This document shows, piece after piece, positions 29,416-38,099 of a stretch of DNA of 46,095 bases. Both the position numbers and the translations under genes were made by a program. The DNA is from a virus. Each line of letters begins with the position of its first letter. Position 1 is the stretch's first letter. Under the pieces are notes generated by a model that saw only the letters and a list, made by a program, of their open reading frames with translations, searched no databases and was not told the DNA's origin. The stretch covers positions 1 to 46,095 of the IMG/VR virus record IMGVR_UViG_3300027847_000667; one strand, 5' to 3'.

Positions 29416-30010
29416 TTATGTCTCCTTCTTTTTTATATACACTGAAATAACCTCTAAGATGAGGTTGTATGTTGCTGTAAAAAAATGTATCCTTGAGTTC
29501 AATACATTTAAAATCAAATCCAGAGAAAAACTCCATCAGTTGGTTTTCATTAAAACGATAAGGCCCAGAATGAATTACTGGATTAAACCTTGTCTCATAT
29601 CGACTCAATACTTTGAGAACAATATAACTCTCATCATGAATTATATTTTCAATCATCTCAAAATATTTGTGTCTCTTATCCTTTAAATGAAAAAGATTAT
29701 GTATCAATCCTCTGTCTACAATAATATCATATTTCTTAGTTAATTTAGAATCCAACGCATCATCTATAATAAAATTCTTAATATCATATTTCAAAACATT
29801 TACTATATCCGTGGCAGTTACATCAAATATATTTCCTGATTTTTCTATGTAATGTGCTTGAGTTCCATTGCCGCAACCTAAATCTATAACTGAAAATTTT
29901 CTAGTGCCAAAATGTCTGGCTCTAAAAAATTCTGATAAGTCTTTATCAAACTTATCATAATTCCAAGGTGGTTCTTTTTTATTGTATTGTTTTTCCCATA
30001 TTTCCTTCAT
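29408..30010 (-). CDS. Class I SAM-dependent methyltransferase
   Basis: 200 residues. Motif I SVIDLGCGNGTQAHYIEK (about 40-57), then VTATDIVNV (motif II Asp) and KYDIIVDRGLIHNLFHL. The YNKKEPPWNYDKFDKDL opening is like thiopurine/tellurite-resistance-type methyltransferases. Substrate unknown. It overlaps the primase gene by 32 nt. Confidence 0.78.
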   Translation of the reverse strand: MKEIWEKQYNKKEPPWNYDKFDKDLSEFFRARHFGTRKFSVIDLGCGNGTQAHYIEKSGNIFDVTATDIVNVLKYDIKNFIIDDALDSKLTKKYDIIVDRGLIHNLFHLKDKRHKYFEMIENIIHDESYIVLKVLSRYETRFNPVIHSGPYRFNENQLMEFFSGFDFKCIELKDTFFYSNIQPHLRGYFSVYKKEGDINA

Positions 30011-31022
30011 CTGTTTTCTTCCATTCTATAAATCTCAGTTGTGCAGATGCACCAGAAAATGTATTACTATCTATAATTTCTTGTATCTGCTTTTTCGTAT
30101 ACCCTGCCATAATCATATCGTTAATGTCTTTGTGTTTCATACTGTCAGGCCAAATTACAATATTTTTATTGAATTTGATGCAAAAACTCATCTGTTTGCA
30201 AATTTCTCTATTTCTTGGTTCATTATCAAAAATTATTATTATATCATTCTTCAACTTAACTAAATCTGCTCCACCTACTGCAATACAATTATTCAAAAAT
30301 AAACTATCAAGTGGACCTTCTACTGCATATATTTGCTTACTCTTATCAACTCTATCCAAACCAAAAATTTTAGTTGTATCATCATCAAGTTTGATGGTTA
30401 GATATTTGGGCTGTTCTTTTCCAAATGATCTTCCTTGATATGCAAACACTTCTCCTTTATCATTTCTAAATGGTATTAACAACCTTGGGTGATCACCATC
30501 CAAGGAAGGAAATTTATTTGGTATTAATGTATTCGTAAATTTATAGAATGACTGGCATAGATATAAATCGGAAAGGAATTCTGATGGAATAAGTCTTTCT
30601 TCAACAATCTTTCGTGCCGGATGATCTGTGGATAAATCTGAAATAGCAGGTCCACCAGCTGACCAACCATTTTTGAGAACACCTTTGCGTTTTTTGCGAA
30701 AGACAGGAACACTAAAATTAAACTCCGGCTCTGGGTTGTTAGTCTTAACCCCACTTTTATATCGTTCCATTATATAGTCTTTATGAATTTTTGAGTCTAC
30801 ATACTTGATAAGATTACCAAGGGTTGCTCCTATTCCACAGTTATGACATTTATAGAACAGGTCATTTTTCTTGCGATAGACAAATCCTCTTGCCTTGGAA
30901 CGAGACTTCTGAGAATCACCGCAATACGGACATCTAAAATTCCATAAAAAATCCCCCTTCTTCTTGAATTTAAGGAGTTGGGGGCTAACAATGTTTAGAT
31001 ATTTTGAGTCAATATACGACAT
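29979..31022 (-). CDS. 61: DNA primase gp61
   Basis: 347 residues. An N-terminal zinc ribbon has CPYC (31-34) and CHNC (59-62). A TOPRIM-type region includes YAVEGPLDSLFLNNCIAVGG and IIIIFDNEPRNREICKQM with the metal-binding Asp. The order matches T4 gp61, which primes Okazaki fragments with the gp41 helicase. Its ATG lies just 11 nt past the -10 of its promoter and has no Shine-Dalgarno, so the mRNA is nearly leaderless. Confidence 0.88.
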   Translation of the reverse strand: MSYIDSKYLNIVSPQLLKFKKKGDFLWNFRCPYCGDSQKSRSKARGFVYRKKNDLFYKCHNCGIGATLGNLIKYVDSKIHKDYIMERYKSGVKTNNPEPEFNFSVPVFRKKRKGVLKNGWSAGGPAISDLSTDHPARKIVEERLIPSEFLSDLYLCQSFYKFTNTLIPNKFPSLDGDHPRLLIPFRNDKGEVFAYQGRSFGKEQPKYLTIKLDDDTTKIFGLDRVDKSKQIYAVEGPLDSLFLNNCIAVGGADLVKLKNDIIIIFDNEPRNREICKQMSFCIKFNKNIVIWPDSMKHKDINDMIMAGYTKKQIQEIIDSNTFSGASAQLRFIEWKKTDEGNMGKTIQ

Positions 31023-31033
31023 AATATTATTAC

Positions 31034-31062
31034 ATCATACACGATAAAAACTATAATGTCAA
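31034..31062 (-). promoter_or_regulatory. Sigma70-type promoter of the primase
   Basis: On the minus strand, TTGACA (31057-31062), 17 bp, TATGAT (31034-31039). The TGA in TTGACA is the stop codon of the coiled-coil gene upstream, as at the gp32 promoter. Confidence 0.75.
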
Positions 31063-31493
31063 GAACCAAAATTGATAAATTTATGTAACATAAACCCTAT
31101 GACAATTGATCCTCCAATAAGAACATGACGCCATTTTTCCAAAACACCTACTCTAGAAACTAGTTCATCTTTTATTTTTTGAATTTCTTTATTTTGTTGT
31201 TTATGCTGTACCGCAGCAGCAGACATTATCTCTTTGGTATTGGTAGTAATTCTAGAATGTAATTCATCTAACCGTTTAGATAATTCTAATCTGCGAACTT
31301 CTATTTGTTCTTCTGCTTGAAATATTGCTTCTTCTTGTCGTGCAATTTTTTCTTCATGCACAGCAAGCATACGATGAATAGAATTAGAAACGTCAGTCAA
31401 TTTCTCAATTGCAACATCCAAACGATCATGAATTTTTGCTTGATCTTTCAACTCTTTTTTAATAAGTTTGACCTCCGTTTCTAACCCTGCCAT
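31059..31493 (-). CDS. Coiled-coil protein with C-terminal membrane anchor
   Basis: 144 residues: long heptad-rich helix (1-118, for example KLIKKELKDQAKIHDRLDVAIEKL) and one C-terminal TM segment (HVLIGGSIVIGFMLHKFI). The topology is like XhlA-type phage membrane proteins. The neighbourhood of small membrane genes and spanins suggests a lysis or envelope role, which is inference. Confidence 0.6.
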   Translation of the reverse strand: MAGLETEVKLIKKELKDQAKIHDRLDVAIEKLTDVSNSIHRMLAVHEEKIARQEEAIFQAEEQIEVRRLELSKRLDELHSRITTNTKEIMSAAAVQHKQQNKEIQKIKDELVSRVGVLEKWRHVLIGGSIVIGFMLHKFINFGS

Positions 31494-31495
31494 AA

Positions 31496-31660
31496 TTAAT
31501 CTTTCTTAAGCACAGACCACACGCCCCAAGCAAGGGCACCATATAAAACAACTTGTGTCAGTGCCATACCACCAAAAAGTACCGCGACTGCGGCAACTAT
31601 AACAATTGCGCCTTGGTGGGTTGAACCTTGACTTACTCTATCTGAAATAAAATTACTCAT
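31496..31660 (-). CDS. 54-residue membrane protein
   Basis: A short ORF starting MSNFISDRVSQG, then a long hydrophobic stretch (AIVIVAAVAVLFGGMALTQVVLYGALAWGV, about 19-48), enough for one long or two short helices, ending LKKD. The ends abut both neighbouring genes. A holin-sized protein, but function unknown. Confidence 0.55.
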   Translation of the reverse strand: MSNFISDRVSQGSTHQGAIVIVAAVAVLFGGMALTQVVLYGALAWGVWSVLKKD

Positions 31661-31909
31661 TTAATTCTCCTTTTCTAGTTTCTCTATTTTGGCTTCGAGT
31701 TCTTCGATTTTCATGGCGACATTTGGATACTTTGTCTTCCAATTATTTTCATCCTTTAAAATCTTCAACCCCAATTTTTTTGAAGCCCATGTTGAAACAT
31801 CATCAACCTTATTGTAGAACCAAATTCCCAGTTTAGTATCTGCAAACCAACTATTGGCTGCACTACCTAGAATTGCTCCTGCAATATTGCTAATTAAAAA
31901 AAACCACAT
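31661..31909 (-). CDS. Small membrane protein with C-terminal coiled coil
   Basis: 82 residues from the ATG at 31909, which overlaps the Cys-rich ORF stop (TAATG); an ATG at 31924 lies inside that ORF. TM-type segment MWFFLISNIAGAILGSAA, then WFADTKLGIWFYNKV and a heptad tail (IEELEAKIEKLEKEN). Possibly part of the lysis/envelope cluster. Confidence 0.6.
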   Translation of the reverse strand: MWFFLISNIAGAILGSAANSWFADTKLGIWFYNKVDDVSTWASKKLGLKILKDENNWKTKYPNVAMKIEELEAKIEKLEKEN

Positions 31910-32025
31910 TACTCCCCATCCCATATCTCACAACATGTGCAGGGAGTTTTCTCTGTACAATTACAAGGATCGCAATCACATAGAGGGTTTTTACATTCTT
32001 CATTAATACAATCTATACCAGCCAT
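31909..32025 (-). CDS. 38-residue cysteine-rich (metallothionein-like) miniprotein
   Basis: Nine cysteines in 38 residues: MAGIDCINEECKNPLC, then DCDPCNC and PCTCC. The CxC and CxxC spacing suits zinc or iron-sulfur binding, as in metallothionein-like peptides. The ORF sits snugly between the DUF1353 gene and a membrane gene with a TAATG overlap. I cannot assign a role. Confidence 0.6.
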   Translation of the reverse strand: MAGIDCINEECKNPLCDCDPCNCTEKTPCTCCEIWDGE

Positions 32026-32026
32026 T

Positions 32027-32497
32027 TTAATCTTCCTCTCTTGGAATAATTGACCATCTACCAAACATTCTTACTGAATAATATGCTGCTGCAATCTTCC
32101 ACCCCGCAACAGATGGGTTTGCATCTTTCATGGCCATATGAAATACATCATCAGCTGCTTTCTTTGCATCACTAATTACTTTTGGGTTTTCAGTAATCTT
32201 TAAATCTTTAGAACATTTAGCACGATATTGACGAATACTTTTATAAAGAAGATCATGAATTATTGCAGCACGAGCAACATCCCAAGGTGCAATAAATGCC
32301 CAACAAATGCGAGGAACAGATGCAAGATCAGTTACAAAACCTTTTTTCACAAAAATCTCAAACCCCTGTGCAGAAACACCGACACGCTCTAATGCATCCT
32401 TATCTATATCTGGATTTTTGTATGTTAATGCTCGGGACAAAACCCATTTACGAGGGGGATCAAATTCTGCTTCTATTTTGTTATTAAACATGCCCAT
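32027..32497 (-). CDS. DUF1353 family protein
   Basis: 156 residues. The family pattern is visible: VKKGFVTDLASVPRICWAF, then AAIIHDLLYKSIRQ, then ADDVFHMAMKDANPS and AAAYYSVRMFGRW. DUF1353 proteins are common in tailed-phage lysis or tail regions but have no proven activity. The ATG is at 32497 or 32491. It lies downstream of the spanin pair. Confidence 0.75.
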   Translation of the reverse strand: MGMFNNKIEAEFDPPRKWVLSRALTYKNPDIDKDALERVGVSAQGFEIFVKKGFVTDLASVPRICWAFIAPWDVARAAIIHDLLYKSIRQYRAKCSKDLKITENPKVISDAKKAADDVFHMAMKDANPSVAGWKIAAAYYSVRMFGRWSIIPREED

Positions 32498-32508
32498 TTA
32501 CTTTATCC

Positions 32509-32904
32509 TTAATTATTTGGTTTAGGTGCCACTGCCTTCTCATAATATATAATAATTAGTTGCTGTTGTTCTATATATCTTTTTAATTCTGCCATATTTA
32601 ATGCAATAGTTTCATAGTCTCTTACACTAATAGCATAGAATAAAAAATCTCCCTGTTCTTTTACAAACCTTTCTTTAAATTCATCAAGAGTATCCTCTGT
32701 CACAATATAAAAATGAACATCACCCATATTTACAGCACGGGGATGATTTTGTGTGGGGATTGATCTTTCAACTTCTACAGTTTTTATCTCGACGGTTTTA
32801 AGGCCTTCCCAAGTACTGCATCCACTAGTCAGGAGCAGGAACGGGATTAGACTCAGGAGGAGTAGTAAGTTGTTCCAACGAATTAAATAATTCTTTAGTT
32901 GCAT
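32509..32904 (-). CDS. Outer-membrane spanin lipoprotein (Rz1-like)
   Basis: 131 residues. A long hydrophobic signal and lipobox LLTSG-C29 are followed by a periplasmic domain with VEIKTVEVERSIP, FYIVTEDTLDEFKERF and a helical end (MAELKRYIEQQQLIIIYY). It starts within the 3' end of the next upstream gene in another frame, with 80 nt of overlap, as Rz/Rz1 pairs do. Together they would fuse inner and outer membranes at lysis. Longer than typical Rz1. Confidence 0.7.
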   Translation of the reverse strand: MQLKNYLIRWNNLLLLLSLIPFLLLTSGCSTWEGLKTVEIKTVEVERSIPTQNHPRAVNMGDVHFYIVTEDTLDEFKERFVKEQGDFLFYAISVRDYETIALNMAELKRYIEQQQLIIIYYEKAVAPKPNN

Positions 32905-33232
32905 TGTTAATTATATTCTCCACTAATCCTGGCTTTTGCATAGACAATCTTGCCAGGTCATGTCTCTGCAATTTCTCTATAAGAACATTCTTATAGTCAT
33001 TTGCAGCTTCTAGTTGAGTATTTAGTTCTCTATTTAACTTACCGAATCTCTCAGCGTCATCTACAAGTGTTTTAATTGTTTGAGTTTGTTGTTGTGTAGC
33101 AACTTCTAATCTCGCACTATTTTCTGTGAGAATTTGAATACGAGATTGTGTATCTTTATAATAATACCATCCACCATAAACTACACCACCTACAAGTCCC
33201 ATAACTATAACTAGTATATATATCTTTAGCAT
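32825..33232 (-). CDS. Inner-membrane spanin (Rz-like)
   Basis: 135 residues. N-terminal TM anchor (1-22, LKIYILVIVMGLVGGVVYGG), a long periplasmic coiled coil (TDTQSRIQ-type heptads, LTENSARLEVATQQQTQTIK), and a Pro-rich end (TTPPESNPVPAPD). It overlaps the lipoprotein gene out of frame, the embedded architecture of i-spanin/o-spanin pairs. Confidence 0.7.
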   Translation of the reverse strand: MLKIYILVIVMGLVGGVVYGGWYYYKDTQSRIQILTENSARLEVATQQQTQTIKTLVDDAERFGKLNRELNTQLEAANDYKNVLIEKLQRHDLARLSMQKPGLVENIINNATKELFNSLEQLTTPPESNPVPAPD

Positions 33233-33281
33233 GAATATATTTAGGTGTGATTAATTATCTACAACAGGTACAATCACCTTA

Positions 33282-33596
33282 TTATGCATTTTGAGTTTCA
33301 CGCATTGCTTTATAAGCTGCCTTAACGGCATCAGTCCAAGCTGCGTTAGAGATTGCTTGCACGGTTGCGTCCTCACCAGAAATGTCTGTGTCTGTGTGTG
33401 TCCAACTGTCATCATCGTTCTTGACTGATTTGCATGGATGAAGCACATGCCTGTGAAATGAACGAGAAAGTACAGTTAAAGAACCGTCTGCATTTTCTTC
33501 CATAATCTTAGTAGCCTTACGAACTTGGATATTCCAAGAACCAACTACCTCAATTTTATCGTATTCAAATACTTTTGTTATGTCGCCATTTGCCAT
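33282..33596 (-). CDS. Conserved structural-region protein
   Basis: 104 residues with strong AAGGAGATAAAAT before the ATG. It begins MANGDITKVFEYDKIEVVGSWNIQVRKATKI and has an acidic Trp/Thr-rich middle. Similar small proteins occur next to fibre genes in marine T4-like phages. Function unknown, probably virion-associated. Confidence 0.55.
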   Translation of the reverse strand: MANGDITKVFEYDKIEVVGSWNIQVRKATKIMEENADGSLTVLSRSFHRHVLHPCKSVKNDDDSWTHTDTDISGEDATVQAISNAAWTDAVKAAYKAMRETQNA

Positions 33597-33647
33597 ATTT
33601 TATCTCCTTTATGGTTTGGACTGTCCGACCCAAAGCTATGCAGTGGG

Positions 33648-36600
33648 TTATGCTGGTTCAGTTTTATATACAATTTGAAACAAACAAACAAAACTAACGC
33701 CAGCACTTGTGCCTGGATACTGGGCAACTGACGTTTCTGTCTGAGTAAAGAAATTAAGAATAGTAGAGTTAGTATATTGAAGCAAAAAAGTATCTTCACC
33801 GTTGCCAGCACAGGCGTTTATGTACATCGTCGCTACAGTGTAGTTGCTAGGTGACTGATTGGCGGACGTGTATGGAAGACCACTAATGCCAAAGTGGCTA
33901 GAGTTCGCCGTCCCAGAGCCGTCTAAATCCAGACGCCCATTGGCTGTAACCACATTTCCTATTTTTGTGTAAAAGCCAACCTGCCTGCTATATCCAGGGC
34001 TACTAATTCCCAGCTCTAGAGCAGGAGTCCAAGTCCCCTCTTCATAGTCCGTCAAAATTTCACTTGTATCAGTAGCATCATCAGTAGCAGAAAAATCAAT
34101 TCCCTTACCAGATGTTTGTATGACCAGATTGCCCGCGTGTAACCCCAGATTACCAGCAGAACTTAGAGTCATTTTAGTTGCAGCAGCTTCACTTACACCT
34201 GTCATAAAATCTATTGCGGTAGCATTAGCACTAGAACTAAAGTCTCCTTCTGACCTTGCCTGAATTGCAGCTGCTACTAGAACAGCATCCGTACCTGTAC
34301 CTTCATCTGGTGCTTGAAATGCAATCTTACCAATAACATCATCAGCAGCAATATCAGTTTCACCAGTTTGTAGAGTTAATAGGACTGGGTTGTTATCAGC
34401 AGTAGCAATAGATTTCAAAAATAGTCCGTCATCAGGATCATGCGTTACGGTAACATCTTGATCATTACCAAAGAAAATTACACCACCATCAGCAAGATAT
34501 AGGTCGGACCATTCTAATGATGCAGTACCTAATGTATCTCCATCAGCCGAAGCTGGATCAGAACCACCACTAGCTGCAGCCCACGCGATATCGGTTCCGT
34601 CGCTGGTTAATACTTGGTCTGCGGTGCCTTTCGTCAGAATAGTAGTAACAGCACTAGCATTTCCTATAAGAACACTACCGCGTGACAATGCGTCTAATTT
34701 GTTTAGTTCAGCAGCTGTTGAACTAACAGCTGTACTTCCTAAAGTAAGACCACCATCAGGTATAACAACACCACTTCCCGATAAAGCTGTAAAAGTATTA
34801 GCGGTGAACTGGAAATCATCTGCACCTGCTATTTTAATATCAATAGTATCATCTGTGTCAGCAGTAATTGTCGTGTCAGCATCGGCATCAAGAATAAGTT
34901 CACCAGCATTCATGTCTATTGTATTGGTTCCAGCATTCAAGAATGATCCGCCAGATGTAATTGACCATTTTGTTGCCGCAGCTTCACTTGAACCCGTCAT
35001 AAAGTCAATTGAAGTTGCATTAGCACTAGAACTAAAGTCTCCTTCAGACCGTGCTTGAATAGCAGCTGCTACTAGAACAGCATCTGTGCCCGTTCCTTCA
35101 TCTGGTGCCTGGAACGCAATCTTACCAAGAACATCATTAGCAGCCATATCAGTCTCACCAGTTTGCAGAGTCAAGAGAACTGGACTATTATCAGCAGTAG
35201 CAATAGATTTAAGGAATAAACCATCATCAGGATCGTGTGTAAGTGTAACGTCTTGATCATTACCAAAGTAAATTATACCGCCTTCAGCAAGAAATAGGTC
35301 AGACCATTCTTTTGATGCAATACCTAATGAATCCCCATCAGCCGAAGATGGATCAGAACCACCACTACCCCCACTAGCATCTTCCCAAGCAGCAGCTGCC
35401 CCTGCACCACCAGAAGTTAGTACTTGACCATCGCTACCATAATTAGCACCTCCGACACCAAGCTCTCCTTGAGAAGTAAACCTAAACTTTTCTGTGGCTG
35501 CTTCTGAATGCCCTGTATAAAATATTAAATCTGTCGCATTGACAGAAGAACTAAATGTACCTTGGGCAAGAGCTTGAATGGAAGCAGCAACAGTAATAGC
35601 ATCTGTTCCTCCGGCTTCAAGCGGAGCTTGAAAGTCTATTTTTCCTATTACGTCATTTGCATTAATATCTGTTAAAGCTGTAGCTAAAAGAAGTTTACCC
35701 GTACTAGTAACAGCATCAGCAGATGCTCCCACAATTCTAAGTTGGTCTGCACTTTCATCCCATTCCATATATGCACCGGCAGAAGCACCAAAGAATTTAA
35801 CATCGTGTCCTGTATTATCTACACCAACTGTTATTGTACCTTTTGCTGTTAATGCACCATCTGCTAAAGTTAAGAGGTCAGTATCGTCTGTATGTCCTAT
35901 TGTCGTACCATTGATTAAAACATTATCAATATCTAGTGATCCACCACTAATTAATCCTGTTGTTGTAATTGCAGACGAACCAGTATCAATAGTACCAAAG
36001 CCAGAGGTAATTGAACCAGAATTTAAGGCACCAGTTGTTACAATATTTCCACCGCCAACACTATGAGATGCAAAATACGTTGACACTGTATCCACATTAG
36101 TCATAGCCATTGTACCAGCATCATTGATTAAGATGCCGTCACCGGAAGCAACCGCAGTAGTTCCTCTGGCAGTACCACCATCTATTAAGTTAATTTCGGC
36201 AGCAGTGGTTGTAACATTCGTTCCACCAATATCTAATGTGGTTACTGAGATTTCTCCTGCAACAGTCAACAATCCATCTGCCACCGTCATTAGGTCAGTG
36301 TCATCAGTGTGTCCTATTGTAGCACCATTGATTAAAACACTATCAATATCTAATGATCCACCACTAATTAATCCTGTTGTTGTAATTGTTGATGCCCCAG
36401 TATCAATAGTACCAAATCCAGAGGTAATTGAGCCAGCATCTAAAGCACCAGTTGTTACAATATTACCTCCACCAACACTATGGGATGCAAAATATGTAGA
36501 CACGGTATCAACATTGGTCATAGCCATTGTGCCAGCATCATTGATTAAGATGCCGTCGCCACTTGCTACTGCGGTAGTACCTCTCGATGTACCACCATCT

Positions 36601-38060
36601 ATTAAGTTTAACTCTGCTGGAGTAGAACTAATTGCTGTTGTTGTGGAAGCTGCTAATAGTGGAATGTAACCAGTTTGGTTGATTAAATATTGTGTGTGGT
36701 CAGCTGTAGGATCAACAATGGTAAGAGTTGTTTCATAATCATCAGCAGTAGCCCCTTCAAAAATAACTGCGTTTGCTGCTTCCATAGTAACTGTATCTAC
36801 AGTTTTTGTTGTACCTGATACAACCAAATCTCCAGCAATGGTAAGATTTCTAAATCCTGTAATATCTTTATTTGAATCTAAGATGACAGCTTTGCTTGCA
36901 GAAGCTGTTCCAGCAGTTATACCATCAAGAAGATTTATTTCAGCAGCAGTACTTGTAACTCCATCAAGTATATTTAATTCATCAGCAGTTGATGTAACAG
37001 CAGTACTGCCAATAGTAAGTCCAGTTGTAGTGACCGTTGAATTAAATGTTGCTGCACCAGCTTCACTACCATCAAGGGTCAATATTGTTATGTCGGAACC
37101 ACCATCCGTACCCTTGAAAATAATATCAGTATTATTTGCAGCTGCATCTATTGTGATATTACCAGAAGTTGTTGTTATATTAACAGCAGCATCACCAGCT
37201 GATATATCATCTGCTGCTGATGATCCACCAGAGGCATCTGCACCTATCCACTTACTATCTGAAGAACTATATTTGAGGAATTTACCATCTACCTTTGCAG
37301 TAGACCTTTGTATATCATCTAAAAATTCTAAACGAACTTCACCACTACCAGCACCAGAATGATCCTGATGTGATATATGCTGTTGAATATGATTTCTAAA
37401 TTTACCAAATTCATCACGCAATGCAGCAATCTGATCAACTTCTTCTTTTACTTCTGTTTTGCTATTAAGGTTATCAAGAGTGCTGACAATATCTTGAATA
37501 ATATCACTTGTTCGTTCAGCAGCTTTAGGCACCAACAATCCAGCTGGATCAGTTATTGCTTTTGAGTATACCTTTGGAAGTTCTGGAATCTTTTCTTCTT
37601 CATCAACTGGATCAGTTATTGCTTTTGAGTATACCTCTGGAAGTTCTGGAATCTTTTCTTCTTCATCAACTGAATCAGAAATTGTTTCAACAACAAATTC
37701 TGACTCAGGTTTAAAATCTCGGAAAAGAAAATCTGGGGAATGATCACCACTGGAATGAATTGAATCATCTGGATCAGAAATTGTTTCAACAATAGATTCT
37801 AACTCAGGTTTAAAATATGGTCCTACAAGTTTTTGAAACAATTCTTCAAACTCAGTGATTTTTTTAGTTTCATCAACTGGTTCAACTGGCTCAACTGGTT
37901 CAACTGATTCTTTAACTTCTATAGTTTTTACAGAAGTGTTTAAAGAATCTATTAGATTAGAAAATATTTCTAATCTGTCTTGATCTTCAACAGATAATTT
38001 ATTGTCTTGATCTTCAATTAATGAATGTTCTCCATCATTAGATGTTTGAGATTTTGACAT
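33648..38060 (-). CDS. Large repeat-rich tail fibre / virion structural protein
   Basis: 1470 residues. The N-terminal 230 are acidic with a 21-residue tandem repeat (EEKIPELP-VYSKAITDPV). A coiled segment precedes residue 250. Then come Ala/Thr/Gly/Asp-rich beta repeats typical of phage fibres (STADELNILDGVTSTAAEINLLDG and variants). A 139-residue unit is duplicated (GTTAVASGDGILINDAGTMAM...), and a second duplicated block lies about 265 residues apart (QDVTLTHDPDDGLFLKSIATAD). The C-terminal 120 (TEILTDYEEGTWTPAL...VVTANGRLDLDGSG) resembles a receptor-binding tip. It is likely to determine host adsorption. Confidence 0.8.
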   Translation of the reverse strand: MSKSQTSNDGEHSLIEDQDNKLSVEDQDRLEIFSNLIDSLNTSVKTIEVKESVEPVEPVEPVDETKKITEFEELFQKLVGPYFKPELESIVETISDPDDSIHSSGDHSPDFLFRDFKPESEFVVETISDSVDEEEKIPELPEVYSKAITDPVDEEEKIPELPKVYSKAITDPAGLLVPKAAERTSDIIQDIVSTLDNLNSKTEVKEEVDQIAALRDEFGKFRNHIQQHISHQDHSGAGSGEVRLEFLDDIQRSTAKVDGKFLKYSSSDSKWIGADASGGSSAADDISAGDAAVNITTTSGNITIDAAANNTDIIFKGTDGGSDITILTLDGSEAGAATFNSTVTTTGLTIGSTAVTSTADELNILDGVTSTAAEINLLDGITAGTASASKAVILDSNKDITGFRNLTIAGDLVVSGTTKTVDTVTMEAANAVIFEGATADDYETTLTIVDPTADHTQYLINQTGYIPLLAASTTTAISSTPAELNLIDGGTSRGTTAVASGDGILINDAGTMAMTNVDTVSTYFASHSVGGGNIVTTGALDAGSITSGFGTIDTGASTITTTGLISGGSLDIDSVLINGATIGHTDDTDLMTVADGLLTVAGEISVTTLDIGGTNVTTTAAEINLIDGGTARGTTAVASGDGILINDAGTMAMTNVDTVSTYFASHSVGGGNIVTTGALNSGSITSGFGTIDTGSSAITTTGLISGGSLDIDNVLINGTTIGHTDDTDLLTLADGALTAKGTITVGVDNTGHDVKFFGASAGAYMEWDESADQLRIVGASADAVTSTGKLLLATALTDINANDVIGKIDFQAPLEAGGTDAITVAASIQALAQGTFSSSVNATDLIFYTGHSEAATEKFRFTSQGELGVGGANYGSDGQVLTSGGAGAAAAWEDASGGSGGSDPSSADGDSLGIASKEWSDLFLAEGGIIYFGNDQDVTLTHDPDDGLFLKSIATADNSPVLLTLQTGETDMAANDVLGKIAFQAPDEGTGTDAVLVAAAIQARSEGDFSSSANATSIDFMTGSSEAAATKWSITSGGSFLNAGTNTIDMNAGELILDADADTTITADTDDTIDIKIAGADDFQFTANTFTALSGSGVVIPDGGLTLGSTAVSSTAAELNKLDALSRGSVLIGNASAVTTILTKGTADQVLTSDGTDIAWAAASGGSDPASADGDTLGTASLEWSDLYLADGGVIFFGNDQDVTVTHDPDDGLFLKSIATADNNPVLLTLQTGETDIAADDVIGKIAFQAPDEGTGTDAVLVAAAIQARSEGDFSSSANATAIDFMTGVSEAAATKMTLSSAGNLGLHAGNLVIQTSGKGIDFSATDDATDTSEILTDYEEGTWTPALELGISSPGYSRQVGFYTKIGNVVTANGRLDLDGSGTANSSHFGISGLPYTSANQSPSNYTVATMYINACAGNGEDTFLLQYTNSTILNFFTQTETSVAQYPGTSAGVSFVCLFQIVYKTEPA
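35880..36610 (-). repeat. 417-nt in-frame duplication within the fibre gene
   Basis: Copies of about 310 nt start near 35880 and 36298 and differ by scattered substitutions. They encode the GTTAVASGDGILIND...GGSLDID segments. Such in-frame duplications let fibres change length by recombination. Confidence 0.75.
37548..37673 (-). repeat. 63-nt tandem repeat in the fibre N-terminal region
   Basis: Two nearly identical 63-nt units encode a 21-residue acidic repeat (ITDPVDEEEKIPELP-type). Only a few bases differ, so the duplication is recent. Confidence 0.8.
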
Positions 38061-38099
38061 ATTTAAAGTTCTCCACGGTAAACAATTCTCAGAGACAAT

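Noticed and set aside
34624-37362. Plus-strand ORFs of 130-180 codons opposite the fibre gene
   Set aside because: Antisense shadows of the Ala/Thr/Val-rich repeats; no start signals and only low-complexity sequence.
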